DNA of 64,000 nt. It comes from Aquipseudomonas alcaligenes. Its GTDB lineage: Bacteria; Pseudomonadota; Gammaproteobacteria; Pseudomonadales; Pseudomonadaceae. Positions 30,544-39,237 of the stretch are shown one piece after another (position 1 is the stretch's first letter; each line of letters begins with the position of its first letter). A program made the position numbers and the translations under genes. The notes below the pieces were generated by a model that worked only from the letters and a program-made list of their open reading frames with translations, ran no database searches and was not told the origin of the DNA. The stretch is from the NCBI RefSeq assembly GCF_900156545.1, contig NZ_FTNW01000003.1, forward strand, positions 496,001-560,000, in the 5' to 3' direction.

Positions 30544-31806
30544 TCAGATCTCGGGATCGATCGGTGGGTGCTTGCGCCAGGCACTGCCGCCCGGCAGCAA
30601 CAGGTTCAGGCCCAGGGCGACCAGCGCCGCCAGCGAGATGCCGGACAGGGCGAATTCGCCGCCGCCGATGGACATGCCGCCGATGCCGAACACCAGCGGC
30701 ACCGAGACGATGATCAGGTTGCGCGCTTCGGAAAGGTCCACCTGATGGCGGATCAGGGTGTTCAGGCCGACCACCGCAATGGAGCCGAACAGCAGGCAGA
30801 GGATGCCGCCCATCACCGGCACCGGAATAGCCTGCAGCGCCGCGCCGAACTTGCCGACGAAGGCCAGCAGAATGGCGAACACCGCTGCCCAGGTCATGAT
30901 CTTCGGGTTGTAGTTCTTGGTCAGCATCACCGCGCCGGTCACTTCGGCGTAGGTGGTGTTGGGCGGGCCGCCGAACAGGCCGGCGGCCGAGGTGGCCAGG
31001 CCATCGCCCAGCAGGGTGCGATGCAGGCCCGGCTTCTGGATGAAGTTCTTGCCGGTGACGCTGCCGATCGCCACGACCCCGCCGATGTGCTCGATGGCCG
31101 GCGCCAGGGCGACCGGCACGATATAGAGGATCGCGCCCCAGTGCAGTTCGGGGGTGACGAAGGCGGGCAGGGCCAGCCAGGGGGCGGCGGCCACGGCGGT
31201 GGTGTCGATCACGCCGAACAGTGCGGACAGGGTGCAGCCTACGGCGATGCCTGCCAGGATCGGCACCAGGCGCAGCAGGCCCTTGCCCAGTACCGCGACC
31301 ACGACGGTGGTCACCAGCGCCGCCATCGAGATGATCAGCGCGGTGTGGTAAGGCACCAGCTGGGCGGCGCCGTCACCGGTCTTGCCCATGGCCATGTGTA
31401 CGGCCACCGGCGACAGGGCCAGGCCAATGGAGATGATCACCGGGGCGATCACCACCGGCGGCAGCAGACGGTCGATGAAGCCGGCGCCACGCAGGCGTAC
31501 CAGGGCACTGAGCACCACGTACACCAGGCCGGCGGCGACGATCCCGCCGAGCACCGCCGGCAGGCCGAACTGACCCTTGGCGGCCATGATCGGGGCGATG
31601 AAGGCAAAGCTTGAGGCCAGGAACACCGGCACCTGGCGCCCGGTCACCAGCTGGAACAACAGGGTGCCGATGCCGGCGGTGAACAGCGCCACGTTGGGGT
31701 CCATGCCGGTGATCAGCGGCATCAGCACCAGGGCGCCGAAGGCGACGAACAGCATCTGCGCACCGGAGAGGATCTGCCGTGGCAGCGGGTCGTTGTACTC
31801 GCTCAT
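30544..31806 (-). CDS. uraA: Uracil permease UraA
   Basis: This 420-residue NCS2-family transporter has about 14 hydrophobic segments and conserved NCS2 features including PALEHIGGVVAIGSVTG-type sequence (here APAIEHIGG) with the substrate-coordinating Glu, and NTTYAEVTGAVMLTKN. It imports uracil with protons. It lies 2 bases after upp, whose product converts uracil to UMP, and is followed by a strong terminator. Confidence 0.95.
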   Translation of the reverse strand: MSEYNDPLPRQILSGAQMLFVAFGALVLMPLITGMDPNVALFTAGIGTLLFQLVTGRQVPVFLASSFAFIAPIMAAKGQFGLPAVLGGIVAAGLVYVVLSALVRLRGAGFIDRLLPPVVIAPVIISIGLALSPVAVHMAMGKTGDGAAQLVPYHTALIISMAALVTTVVVAVLGKGLLRLVPILAGIAVGCTLSALFGVIDTTAVAAAPWLALPAFVTPELHWGAILYIVPVALAPAIEHIGGVVAIGSVTGKNFIQKPGLHRTLLGDGLATSAAGLFGGPPNTTYAEVTGAVMLTKNYNPKIMTWAAVFAILLAFVGKFGAALQAIPVPVMGGILCLLFGSIAVVGLNTLIRHQVDLSEARNLIIVSVPLVFGIGGMSIGGGEFALSGISLAALVALGLNLLLPGGSAWRKHPPIDPEI

Positions 31807-31808
31807 GC

Positions 31809-32447
31809 TCAGGCGTCCTTCTGCTTGGTGCCGAAAATCTTGTCGCCGGCATCACCGAGGCCGGGAATGATGTAGCCGTGCTCGTTCAGACACTGGTCGA
31901 TGGAGGCGGTGTAGATGGTCACGTCCGGGTGCGCGTCCTCGACCTTCTGGATGCCCTCGGGCGCGGCGACCAGCACCATGGCGCGGATTTCCTTGCAGCC
32001 AGCCTTTTTCAGCAGGTCGATGGTCGCGACCAGCGAGCCGCCGGTGGCCAGCATCGGGTCGACGATCAGCGCCAGGCGCTCGTCGATTTCCGGCGCCAGT
32101 TTTTCCAGGTAGGTGTGCGCCTGCAGGGTCTCTTCGTTGCGCGCGATGCCCACTGCGCTGACCTTGGCGCCCGGCACCAGGCTGAGCACGCCGTCGAGCA
32201 TGCCGATGCCGGCACGCAGGATGGGCACCACGGTGATCTTTTTGCCGGCGATCTTCTCCACCTGCACCGGTCCGGCCCAGCCCTGGATCTCGTAGCTCTC
32301 CAGCGGCAGGTCGTTGGTGGCCTCGTAGGTCAGCAGGGCGCCCACCTCCTGGGCCAGTTCGCGAAAGTTCTTGGTGCTGATGTCGGCGCGACGCATCAGA
32401 CCGATCTTGTGGCGGATCAGCGGGTGGCGGATCTCACGGATGGGCAT
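31809..32447 (-). CDS. upp: Uracil phosphoribosyltransferase Upp
   Basis: This 212-residue enzyme makes UMP from uracil and PRPP. The PRPP-binding loop is visible as [13 protein letters not shown] (about residues 128-140), and the uracil-binding C-terminal segment as [16 protein letters not shown]. The ATG is preceded by GGAG. It heads the upp-uraA salvage operon and is divergent from hpt across a 200-base gap. Confidence 0.97.
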   Translation of the reverse strand: MPIREIRHPLIRHKIGLMRRADISTKNFRELAQEVGALLTYEATNDLPLESYEIQGWAGPVQVEKIAGKKITVVPILRAGIGMLDGVLSLVPGAKVSAVGIARNEETLQAHTYLEKLAPEIDERLALIVDPMLATGGSLVATIDLLKKAGCKEIRAMVLVAAPEGIQKVEDAHPDVTIYTASIDQCLNEHGYIIPGLGDAGDKIFGTKQKDA

Positions 32448-32645
32448 GCGGGGGTCTCCGGAGGGGGAAGAAAATTCTGGCTAGAGTAAAGCACTGGTAA
32501 TGCCGGCCATAAACCGCGCAGTTTAACGGTTTAGCTGTTTGATTGGTCAGAAAATCTGCCGTCGGGCTTGCCCTGAGGCGCCCATCTGAGTACCTTTGCC
32601 GACCATTTTTTGACCAGCCCACCGATCACTTTTCCGGAGCACGCC

Positions 32646-33203
32646 ATGTCCGCCGATCTCGCCCACATCCGCCAAGTCATGGCCGAAGCCGATTGCCTGT
32701 TCACCGAGGCCCAGGTCGAGGCCGCCATCGAGCAGGTCGGCGCCGCCATCTGCGCCGAGATGGCCGAACGCAACCCGGTGGTGTTCTGCGTGATGAACGG
32801 CGGTCTGATCTTCGCCGGCAAGCTGCTGCCCAAGCTGAACTTCCCCCTGGAGCTGTCTTACCTGCACGCCACCCGCTATCGCAGCGAAACCACCGGCGGT
32901 GAACTGTTCTGGAAGGCCAAGCCGGAAATTTCCTTCATCGACCGCGAAGTGCTGATCATCGATGACATCCTCGACGAGGGTCACACCCTGTCGGCCATCA
33001 TCGAGTTCTGCAAGCACGCCGGCGCCAGCGCCGTGCACACCGCCGTGCTGATCGACAAGGACCACGACCGCAAGGCCCGTCCGGACCTCAAGGCCGATTA
33101 CGTCGGCCTTTCCTGCGAAGATCGCTTCATCTTCGGTTACGGCATGGACTACAAGGGCTACTGGCGTAACGCCGCCGGCATCTACGCCGTCAAAGGCCTG
33201 TAA
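32646..33203 (+). CDS. hpt: Hypoxanthine-guanine phosphoribosyltransferase
   Basis: This 185-residue type I phosphoribosyltransferase has the PRPP motif LIIDDILDEGHTL (about residues 100-112) and the N-terminal FCVMNGGLIFAGKL. It salvages hypoxanthine and guanine to IMP and GMP. The length matches Pseudomonas Hpt when started at 32646. It is divergent from upp and followed with no gap by a WbuC-type cupin gene, so the two are probably one transcript. Confidence 0.93.
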   Translation: MSADLAHIRQVMAEADCLFTEAQVEAAIEQVGAAICAEMAERNPVVFCVMNGGLIFAGKLLPKLNFPLELSYLHATRYRSETTGGELFWKAKPEISFIDREVLIIDDILDEGHTLSAIIEFCKHAGASAVHTAVLIDKDHDRKARPDLKADYVGLSCEDRFIFGYGMDYKGYWRNAAGIYAVKGL

Positions 33204-33680
33204 GTGCGCGCGCCGGCGTTCCTCGATCGCACCCTGTTCGCCGGGCTGGCGGTCAGGGCGCAGGAGAGCCCGCGCCAGCGCGCCCACCACAACCTGCACG
33301 AGATGAGCGAGCCCTGCCACCGCCTGGCGGTTGGGCTGCAGCCCGATACCTACATTCCTCCCCATCGCCACCTGTGCGCCGACAAGGCCGAAACCCTGCT
33401 GGTGCTGCAGGGCCGCATCGGCCTTTTGCTGTTCGGCGGGGACGGCGCCCTGGTGCAGACCCGCCTGCTCGAGGCCGGCGGTGACTGCCTCGGTGTCGAT
33501 CTGTCGCCCGGCCAGTTCCATGCCCTGGTGGTGCTGCAGCCGGACAGCATCCTCTTCGAATGCAAGGCCGGGCCCTACCGGCCGCTGGTCGAGGCCGAAC
33601 AGGCCGCCTGGGCGCCGCGCGAGGGCGAAGCCGGCGCGGCTGACTACCTGGTCTGGATGAAGTCGCACTTCGCCGCCTGA
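33204..33680 (+). CDS. WbuC-family cupin-fold protein
   Basis: The GTG at 33204 follows the hpt TAA directly. The 158-residue product has the WbuC-type cupin pattern: YIPPHRHLCADKAETLLVLQG (His ligands and Glu) around residues 51-71 and GQFHALVVLQPDSILFE near 110-126. WbuC-family proteins are presumed metalloenzymes; some are encoded in O-antigen loci, but the reaction is not established. No sugar genes are near, so its role beside purine salvage is unclear. Confidence 0.82.
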   Translation: MRAPAFLDRTLFAGLAVRAQESPRQRAHHNLHEMSEPCHRLAVGLQPDTYIPPHRHLCADKAETLLVLQGRIGLLLFGGDGALVQTRLLEAGGDCLGVDLSPGQFHALVVLQPDSILFECKAGPYRPLVEAEQAAWAPREGEAGAADYLVWMKSHFAA

Positions 33681-33767
33681 ACAGGCACCTTTAGTCGCGT
33701 TGAGCGTCGCACTGGGCGCAGGTAAACTGCCGGCCCCGTGTAAGTCCGCTACGAGCTGGAGTGCGTG

Positions 33768-34055
33768 ATGCGTAAAGACAAGAAACAGGTGATTGGCGAA
33801 GAGATCAGCGACGATTCGATCCGTCTCTTCCTGGGCGTTGAGCCCGCCGACGATACGCCGCCGTCCCTGCACAAGCTGGTCAAGGCCTACCGCAGCCTGC
33901 GCATCGACGATTTCGAGAAGTTCCTGACCTTCTTCAAGGACGCCGGCTACGACCTGGACGCCAAGGACGCCAAGGGCAACGATTTCATCGCTCTGATCCA
34001 GGACCAGCGCCTGGCCGAACCCTATATTGAAGCGGTAAAAGCGGCGAAAGCCTGA
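33768..34055 (+). CDS. PA4642-family conserved protein
   Basis: This 95-residue acidic protein begins MRKDKKQVIGEEISDDSI and closely recalls P. aeruginosa PA4642, which lies in the same neighbourhood between hpt and mqoB. No motif suggests a function. The ATG at 33768 has GGAG 7 bases upstream; a GTG at 33765 is the alternative. Confidence 0.82.
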   Translation: MRKDKKQVIGEEISDDSIRLFLGVEPADDTPPSLHKLVKAYRSLRIDDFEKFLTFFKDAGYDLDAKDAKGNDFIALIQDQRLAEPYIEAVKAAKA

Positions 34056-34424
34056 CACGTCGTAGAAAAAGTGACCGTCCGACGGGGTTGGTGCATTTTT
34101 TGCGACTGAATCAGCGGCATTAGTGGTATCGTGCGCGCCGAAAACTTCCCGCCCGAGTGCCCTGCAGGCCTCGGCGCGCAGGGCTTGAGGCCTGTGCAGG
34201 GTGGCTTCGCCGCCGCGACGAATTGAAGAATTGAACGCACGGATTGCCCACAGGCGAAACGTGCCGGACGAGGTAGCTCGGTGTCTGTCAGGCCAAATCA
34301 TCGGCCACGGCGCCAGCCCTCCGAAGCTCCAGACACCCGTCTGGCTGTCAGTGATTAGACGCCGATGCGCGGCTCAAAAGGCCGATGTCAGCGGTTTGGT
34401 ACTGCAGATCTTGGAGAAGCGTTA
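34056..34424 (+). other. Non-coding leader and promoter region of mqo
   Basis: No convincing gene is visible in these 369 bases. The proximal part (about 34080-34140) is AT-richer and likely holds a promoter; the rest would make a long 5' leader for mqo. No hairpin strong enough to call a riboswitch or terminator was seen. Confidence 0.4.
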
Positions 34425-35909
34425 ATGACGCAAGTCAATCACGAAACTGTGGATGTGCTGCTGGTCGGCGCCGGTATCATGAGCGCCACCCTGGCGGTGT
34501 TGCTCAAGGAGCTGGACCCGAGCCTCAAGCTGGAGATCGCCGAGCTGCGCTCTTCGGGCGCCATCGAGAGCTCCAACCCTTGGAACAACGCGGGTACCGG
34601 CCACGCCGGCCTCTGCGAGCTGAACTACACGCCGCAGGCGGCGGATGGCTCGATCGACATCAAGAAGGCCGTGCAGATCAACGCCCAGTTCGAGGTCTCC
34701 AAACAGTTCTGGTCGCACCTGGCCGGCAAGGAAGGCTTTGGCTCGCCGCGCAACTTCATCAATCCGGTGCCGCACCTGAGCTTTGTCCGTGGTGAGAAGG
34801 ATGTCGGCTTCCTCAAGAAGCGTCATGAGCTGCTCAAGCAGCACCATGCCTTCGAAGGCATGGAGTACACCGAAGACAAGGCTGTGATGGCCGAGTGGAT
34901 GCCGCTGATGATGGCTGGCCGCGATGCCAGCGAGCGCATCGCCGCCACCCGTTCCTGCAACGGTACCGACGTCAACTTCGGCGCCCTGACCAACCAGTTG
35001 CTGCAGTTCCTGTCCACCCAGGGCGGCATCACCATCAGTTACAGTCAGAAGGTCACCGACCTGTCGCGCAGCGCCCAGGGCTGGACCGCGCAGGTGAAGA
35101 ACACCAAGAGCGGCGAGCAGCGCGAGATCCACGCGCGCTTCGTCTTCCTCGGCGCCGGTGGCGGCGCGCTGCCGCTGCTGCAGATGTCCGGTATTCCGGA
35201 AGGCAAGGGCTTTGGCGGCTTCCCGGTGAGCGGTCAGTGGCTGCGTTGCGACAACCCGGAAGTGGTCAAGCAGCACCAGGCCAAGGTCTACAGCCAGGCC
35301 GAGGTGGGTGCTCCGCCCATGTCCGTGCCACACCTGGATACCCGCGTGGTGGATGGCAAGACCTCGCTGCTGTTCGGCCCATACGCCGGCTTCACCACCA
35401 AGTTCCTCAAGTACGGCTCGTTCCTCGACCTGCCGCTGTCGGTACGTCCGAGCAACATCGGCCCGATGCTGGCCGTGGCGCGCGACAACTTCGACCTGAC
35501 GCGTTACCTGATCAAGGAAGTGCTGCAGTCGCCGGAACAGCGCTTGGAGTCCCTGCGCAAGTTCTACCCGAACCTGAACCCGGCCGACTGGCGCCTGGAG
35601 ATTGCCGGCCAGCGCGTGCAGATCATCAAGAAGGACGCCAAGAAGGGCGGTATCCTGCAGTTCGGCACCGAACTGGTGGCGGCCGAGGACGGCTCCATCG
35701 CCGCCCTGCTGGGCGCTTCTCCGGGTGCCTCGGTGACCGTCTCGATCATGCTCAATCTGATCGAGCGCTGCTTCGCCGACAAGGCCAAGGGCGAGTGGGC
35801 GGCCAAGCTCAAGGAGATCTTCCCGGCCCGCGAGAAGGTGCTGGAAGAGGATGCTGCGCTGTATCGCGAAATCGTCGAGCAGACTAGCAAGGTGCTGCAG
35901 CTGGCCTGA
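34425..35909 (+). CDS. mqo: Malate:quinone oxidoreductase
   Basis: This 494-residue FAD-dependent peripheral membrane enzyme oxidises malate to oxaloacetate and passes electrons to ubiquinone, replacing or supplementing malate dehydrogenase. It has the FAD motif [17 protein letters not shown], the family stretch [20 protein letters not shown], and the C-terminal [17 protein letters not shown]. The start at 34425 has GGAG upstream and removes a non-conserved N-terminal extension. A terminator follows. Confidence 0.96.
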   Translation: MTQVNHETVDVLLVGAGIMSATLAVLLKELDPSLKLEIAELRSSGAIESSNPWNNAGTGHAGLCELNYTPQAADGSIDIKKAVQINAQFEVSKQFWSHLAGKEGFGSPRNFINPVPHLSFVRGEKDVGFLKKRHELLKQHHAFEGMEYTEDKAVMAEWMPLMMAGRDASERIAATRSCNGTDVNFGALTNQLLQFLSTQGGITISYSQKVTDLSRSAQGWTAQVKNTKSGEQREIHARFVFLGAGGGALPLLQMSGIPEGKGFGGFPVSGQWLRCDNPEVVKQHQAKVYSQAEVGAPPMSVPHLDTRVVDGKTSLLFGPYAGFTTKFLKYGSFLDLPLSVRPSNIGPMLAVARDNFDLTRYLIKEVLQSPEQRLESLRKFYPNLNPADWRLEIAGQRVQIIKKDAKKGGILQFGTELVAAEDGSIAALLGASPGASVTVSIMLNLIERCFADKAKGEWAAKLKEIFPAREKVLEEDAALYREIVEQTSKVLQLA

Positions 35910-35926
35910 TCCAGCCCGCAGACAGA

Positions 35927-35950
35927 AAAGCCGCCCTCGGGCGGCTTTTT
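35927..35950 (+). terminator. Terminator after mqo
   Basis: AAAGCCGCC (35927-35935) pairs with GGCGGCTTT (35940-35948) around a 4-base loop and runs into T residues. Being flanked by A and T runs, it may also serve the convergent small gene. Confidence 0.88.
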
Positions 35951-35962
35951 CATGCTTAGCGC

Positions 35963-36196
35963 TCAGGCCGCCAGGGCTGGGCGCGGTCGCCTGCCGATAT
36001 CCCGTGGCGCCACCATGGCCTCCAGCGGCAAGGTCTGGCCCAGCCACTGGCTGCGCAGTTCGCGCACTTCCACCCAGCCTGCTTCGCCGGGTAGCTCGCG
36101 GGCCTCGCGCAAGGCGCGGCAGGTGCCCATGGCATCCAGCAGGGCGTAGCAACGCATCCGTGCGCGCGGGGTCAGCAGGGACCAGAGACTCATCAT
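35963..36196 (-). CDS. Small conserved hypothetical protein
   Basis: A GGAGG 9 bases upstream supports a start at 36196 (or the adjacent ATG at 36193), giving 77 residues opening MMSLWSLLTPRARMRCYALL. The protein is basic, with no signal peptide or recognisable domain. A small hypothetical gene also sits next to mqoB in P. aeruginosa as I recall, which supports it being real. Function unknown. Confidence 0.65.
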   Translation of the reverse strand: MMSLWSLLTPRARMRCYALLDAMGTCRALREARELPGEAGWVEVRELRSQWLGQTLPLEAMVAPRDIGRRPRPALAA

Positions 36197-36355
36197 TGGA
36201 ACATTCCTCCACAGGTGCGCCAGTGTTATCGCACGCGGCGGTGACAGCGCGATGACAGGAACCCGCCTGGCGCCGCAGCGGTCGGAAAGACAGTCGGCAG
36301 GCCGCTGGGTATACTGCCGGCCATTTTCCGTTGCCTTCTTTTCTGGAGATCGCTC

Positions 36356-36943
36356 ATGAAGAAACACCTGCTGTTCGGTCTGCTAGCCGTACTCGGCGCC
36401 AGCCTCGTCGGTTGCGCCCACAGCCCGCAGCAACTGCGTCCACAGCCGAAGCTCAACGCGCCGCTGGTGGCCGTTGGCCAGGGCCAACCGGTGGTGGTGC
36501 GGGTGGTGGACGGTCGCCAGTCGCCGGTACTCGGTACCCGTGGTGGCCTCTATCCGGAGACCAGCAACATCAGCGTACAGGGCCAGGACATTCTGCCGCG
36601 TCTGCAGGCCGAGGCTGAGGCGGCGGTGCGCCTGCTCGGCTTCACCCCAAGCCCGAACGCCTACAACGCGCCGCAGCTGACCCTGACCCTGGCGGACCTC
36701 AAGTACCAGTCGCCCAAGGAAGGCATGTACGTCACCGAGGCCGACATCAGCGCCACCTTCCGTGCCGATGTGCAGAACAGCAACCGTCGCTACAGCGGCC
36801 GCTATGGTGCCTCGCTGAATCAGCGCTTCGGCATGGCGCCGAATCAGGAGACCAATACCAAGCTGGTCAGCGATGTGCTCAGTGATGCCCTGACCCGTGC
36901 CTTCAAGGACCCGACCATCGGCCAGCTGCTCGGCCAGCAGTAA
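36356..36943 (+). CDS. YajG-family lipoprotein
   Basis: This 195-residue protein has a lipoprotein signal peptide with lipobox LVGC (lipidated Cys at about residue 20), then a YajG-type domain containing PQLTLTLADLKYQ and VTEADISATFRADV. It should be anchored in the outer membrane, facing the periplasm. The function of YajG is not established. It is monocistronic and ends at a terminator. Confidence 0.85.
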   Translation: MKKHLLFGLLAVLGASLVGCAHSPQQLRPQPKLNAPLVAVGQGQPVVVRVVDGRQSPVLGTRGGLYPETSNISVQGQDILPRLQAEAEAAVRLLGFTPSPNAYNAPQLTLTLADLKYQSPKEGMYVTEADISATFRADVQNSNRRYSGRYGASLNQRFGMAPNQETNTKLVSDVLSDALTRAFKDPTIGQLLGQQ

Positions 36944-36956
36944 CTCACTCGCCATG

Positions 36957-36986
36957 AAAAAGCCCGGCCAGTGCCGGGCTTTTTTA
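36957..36986. terminator. Bidirectional terminator between yajG-like and small minus-strand gene
   Basis: A stem AAGCCCGGC (36960-36968) with GCCGGGCTT (36973-36981), loop of 4, is flanked by an A run before and a T run after, so it can end transcription from both convergent genes. Confidence 0.88.
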
Positions 36987-37005
36987 TGCGTGGCGCGCGC
37001 TGGGT

Positions 37006-37212
37006 TCAGGCCGCCTCGGCATAGAGTTCGGGCAGGCTGAAGCCGGTGCGTTCGTCGATGTCCGGCAGGTCATAGTGTTCATGGCCGCCCAGTGCGCAGT
37101 ACACCAGCCAGTGGTGGTCCTGCACGTTGAAGGAGAGTTCGTCTACCAGAGCTTCCACCTCCTCCAGCGAGTCGATCAGATAGTCGCGGTCTACAGGTTG
37201 CGGGTTGAGCAT
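37006..37212 (-). CDS. Small acidic hypothetical protein
   Basis: This 68-residue acidic protein starts after a good GGAGG site. It reads MLNPQPVDRDYLIDSLEEVE and contains a His/Tyr-rich middle (DHHWLVYCALGGHEHYD). No domain is recognised. The strong ribosome binding site, shared terminator with the neighbouring gene and coherent composition argue that it is expressed. Confidence 0.72.
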   Translation of the reverse strand: MLNPQPVDRDYLIDSLEEVEALVDELSFNVQDHHWLVYCALGGHEHYDLPDIDERTGFSLPELYAEAA

Positions 37213-37547
37213 GGCGGTTCCTCCGCTGTTGTGAATGTCGCTCCGTCACGGCAGTGACTTTTGAGTCACTAAAAGGAGAATCAAACCCTAGGCCAGGAAA
37301 ATGACCGTTTTTAGATGTATTGGCGATAACTCGGCTCGTTCGTCGGAAACGGAATTTATAACCGAGCACTTTTCAGTAGACTGCGCGCCGCGCAACGAAG
37401 GGCCTTGGGCTCAGCTGAAGCGTTGCGTTGCCTGCTTTTGGTGCGCCGACGAATGGCGTTAACCGCAGGGTAAGGCGTCGCAGTGACGGCTGCCTGTTTT
37501 CGGTGCTGGTCTTTTCCTGTTGATGGTGCACAGCCCTGGCTGTCGAG
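37213..37547. other. Divergent intergenic region with short inverted repeat
   Basis: No gene is seen. Upstream of the minus-strand gene, AGTGACT (37253-37259) and AGTCACT (37264-37270) form a perfect inverted repeat with a 4-base loop, a possible operator. The stretch 37280-37380 is AT-richer and probably contains promoters for both directions. Confidence 0.4.
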
Positions 37548-37844
37548 GTGATTCGCGTGTCCCTGCAGTACTTCTGGTCCCTGTTCTCGAGCTATCCCGG
37601 GCAAGTGGTCAACGCTCTGGCTCTGTTCTTTGCCGTGGCTGGCAGCTGGCTGCTACTGGCGACCCGTCTGCGCGAGCAACGGGCCTACGCTCGTCTGGCC
37701 GGTGAAAGTGAACTGGAAGAGATCGGCGAGGAGGCTTCGCTGCTGGACGAGCCGACCCTGCGTATCAACCGGTTCTTCTACCTTTTTGGCGGCGCCACCC
37801 TGAGTGCCGCGCTGCTGCTGTCCTGGTTCAGCACCCGCCTGTAA
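37548..37844 (+). CDS. Small membrane protein of unknown function
   Basis: The 98-residue product has two predicted membrane helices (about 20-40 and 77-95) separated by an acidic loop (GESELEEIGEEASLLDEP). It starts with GTG at 37548 or 37557; GAGG precedes the first closely. No family is recognised. It is the last gene before the fatty-acid/polyketide cluster and is separated from it by more than 500 non-coding bases, so it is not obviously part of it. Confidence 0.7.
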   Translation: MIRVSLQYFWSLFSSYPGQVVNALALFFAVAGSWLLLATRLREQRAYARLAGESELEEIGEEASLLDEPTLRINRFFYLFGGATLSAALLLSWFSTRL

Positions 37845-38134
37845 GTCCTTGCCGGCCTCGGTAGTCACCGAGGTCTGCGCAGATCGCGACAGAAAACTGC
37901 CCGGTCATCCTCTTTTCTCGACTTTTCGTCGCAGCTCGCTGCCCGACATTCCTCCGCTCGGAGCAGGCCTGCCTCTTGGCTGCCTTTCCGAGTGGCGCGA
38001 CATAGGGTGCACTAAATTCCCTCCTGACCGTATCGCTGATGGCGCCCCGCTTTCAGCGATGACCGCCGTGCCTGAGGCGCGCATAGGCTTTTGCCGTGAC
38101 TGCCTGGTCGTATTACAGGGTGGCCTAATAGGCA

Positions 38135-38156
38135 AATTAGAACTCTTGTTCTAATT
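38135..38156. promoter_or_regulatory. Inverted repeat upstream of the operon, candidate operator
   Basis: AATTAGAAC (38135-38143) and GTTCTAATT (38148-38156) are perfect reverse complements around TCTT. The outer sequence extends the symmetry imperfectly. It lies about 90 bases before the proposed promoter and could bind a regulator encoded elsewhere, since the cluster has none. Confidence 0.5.
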
Positions 38157-38243
38157 AGGCATGGCGTCGATATAAGTTGATATTTGATTCGTCGAATATG
38201 GCTTTTTGCCATTCATTACAGAAATAGTTCACGGAATGCCGTG

Positions 38244-38273
38244 TTGACATTAATGGTTGGCTAAAAATAGGAT
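38244..38273 (+). promoter_or_regulatory. Putative sigma-70 promoter of the operon
   Basis: TTGACA (38244-38249) is a perfect -35 box, followed after 18 bases by TAGGAT (38268-38273), a 4 of 6 match to the -10 consensus. Start would be near 38280, about 107 bases before the first gene. Confidence 0.45.
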
Positions 38274-38386
38274 TCGGCCAGCTTTGAGGCTGAACCATAA
38301 GCGGTCGTCAGGAAGTCGCCGCCAAAACAATAATAAGTTCTGCAGTGTCCGGGCTTTGGTCTATTGGCGTTGCGGGGGATGAATGG

Positions 38387-39208
38387 ATGCGGCACGGCAT
38401 TATTTCCTTGTTTGCGATTATAGGTTGGTACTTATCGGTGCCGCCAACGCTGGCGGCTGCTCAGCAGTCCACGCAAACTTCAAATGTCTCTCCGGAAATT
38501 GTCGAAGATGCACAGGCCGTGGATATCATTCGGCGCGCCGATCGTATTCGTGCTCCGGCTGAACCTTTTCGTTATGCGCTGACGCTGGTGGAAATGAAGG
38601 GCGATGATGAAGTTGCCCGGCAAAGTTTCGATGTGGCCATGCGTTTCTACAAGGCGGAGGCCGGACAGGAGGGCGATGCGCGCGCATTGGTGCGCTTCGT
38701 TGATCCGCCCAGTGAAAAGGGCAAATCGCTATTGTCGATATTCGACAAGCTCTGGTATTACGAGCCTAAGTTGCGCCGGCCAATTCCAATTTCGCGCCAG
38801 CAGCGCCTGGTGGGGCAAGTTTCCAATGGCGATGTCGTCGCCACGGATTTCGATCTTTCCTATATCTCCAAGTTGGCGGCCACCGAAGAATGTGACGGGC
38901 GCAAGTGCTATCGGCTGGAATTGCAGCGGCGTTGGCCTTACGTCACCTACCCGAAAATCATTTATTGGGTAGATGCGGAAAATTATCGCCCCTTCAAGGC
39001 AGAGTTTCTCGCCACCAATGACAAGTTGATCAAGCGCGCCTGGTACCGCGATTACAAACCGGCCCTGGGGGTTGAGCGGCCGCATGAGATCTATATCGAA
39101 GACAGCCTGAAGAAAGAACAGTACACCCGCATGTTGTACTCCGACGTGCGCCTGGAGGCCGTGCCGGAGGCCTACTTCCAGAAAGAATACTTGCTGCGTC
39201 TGCGTTGA
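38387..39208 (+). CDS. LolA-like outer membrane lipoprotein-sorting protein
   Basis: This 273-residue protein has a signal peptide (about residues 1-26, ending PTLAAA) and a LolA-like periplasmic carrier domain of the COG2834 group (FDVAMRFYKAE, RALVRFVDPPSEKGKSLL, LWYYEPKLRRPIPIS). LolA-like folds carry acyl chains of lipoproteins or lipids across the periplasm. The ATG at 38387 is preceded by GGGGG at good spacing; a GTG at 38345 in frame would disrupt the signal peptide. It is the first gene of the large operon. With the LolD/FtsX-type transporter at the far end it probably forms a lipid export route. Base composition is AT-richer than the synthase genes. Confidence 0.8.
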   Translation: MRHGIISLFAIIGWYLSVPPTLAAAQQSTQTSNVSPEIVEDAQAVDIIRRADRIRAPAEPFRYALTLVEMKGDDEVARQSFDVAMRFYKAEAGQEGDARALVRFVDPPSEKGKSLLSIFDKLWYYEPKLRRPIPISRQQRLVGQVSNGDVVATDFDLSYISKLAATEECDGRKCYRLELQRRWPYVTYPKIIYWVDAENYRPFKAEFLATNDKLIKRAWYRDYKPALGVERPHEIYIEDSLKKEQYTRMLYSDVRLEAVPEAYFQKEYLLRLR

Positions 39209-39237
39209 CTCTCTGACAGGGAAGGGTGGTTGTTGCG

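Larger units (their letters stand above)
37845..38386. other. Long upstream control region of the acyl-synthase operon
   Basis: No convincing gene lies in these 542 bases. From about 38100 the sequence becomes clearly AT-richer than its surroundings. It contains a perfect inverted repeat (38135-38156) and a promoter-like pair (38244-38273), leaving a leader of about 110 bases before the first gene. Confidence 0.6.
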
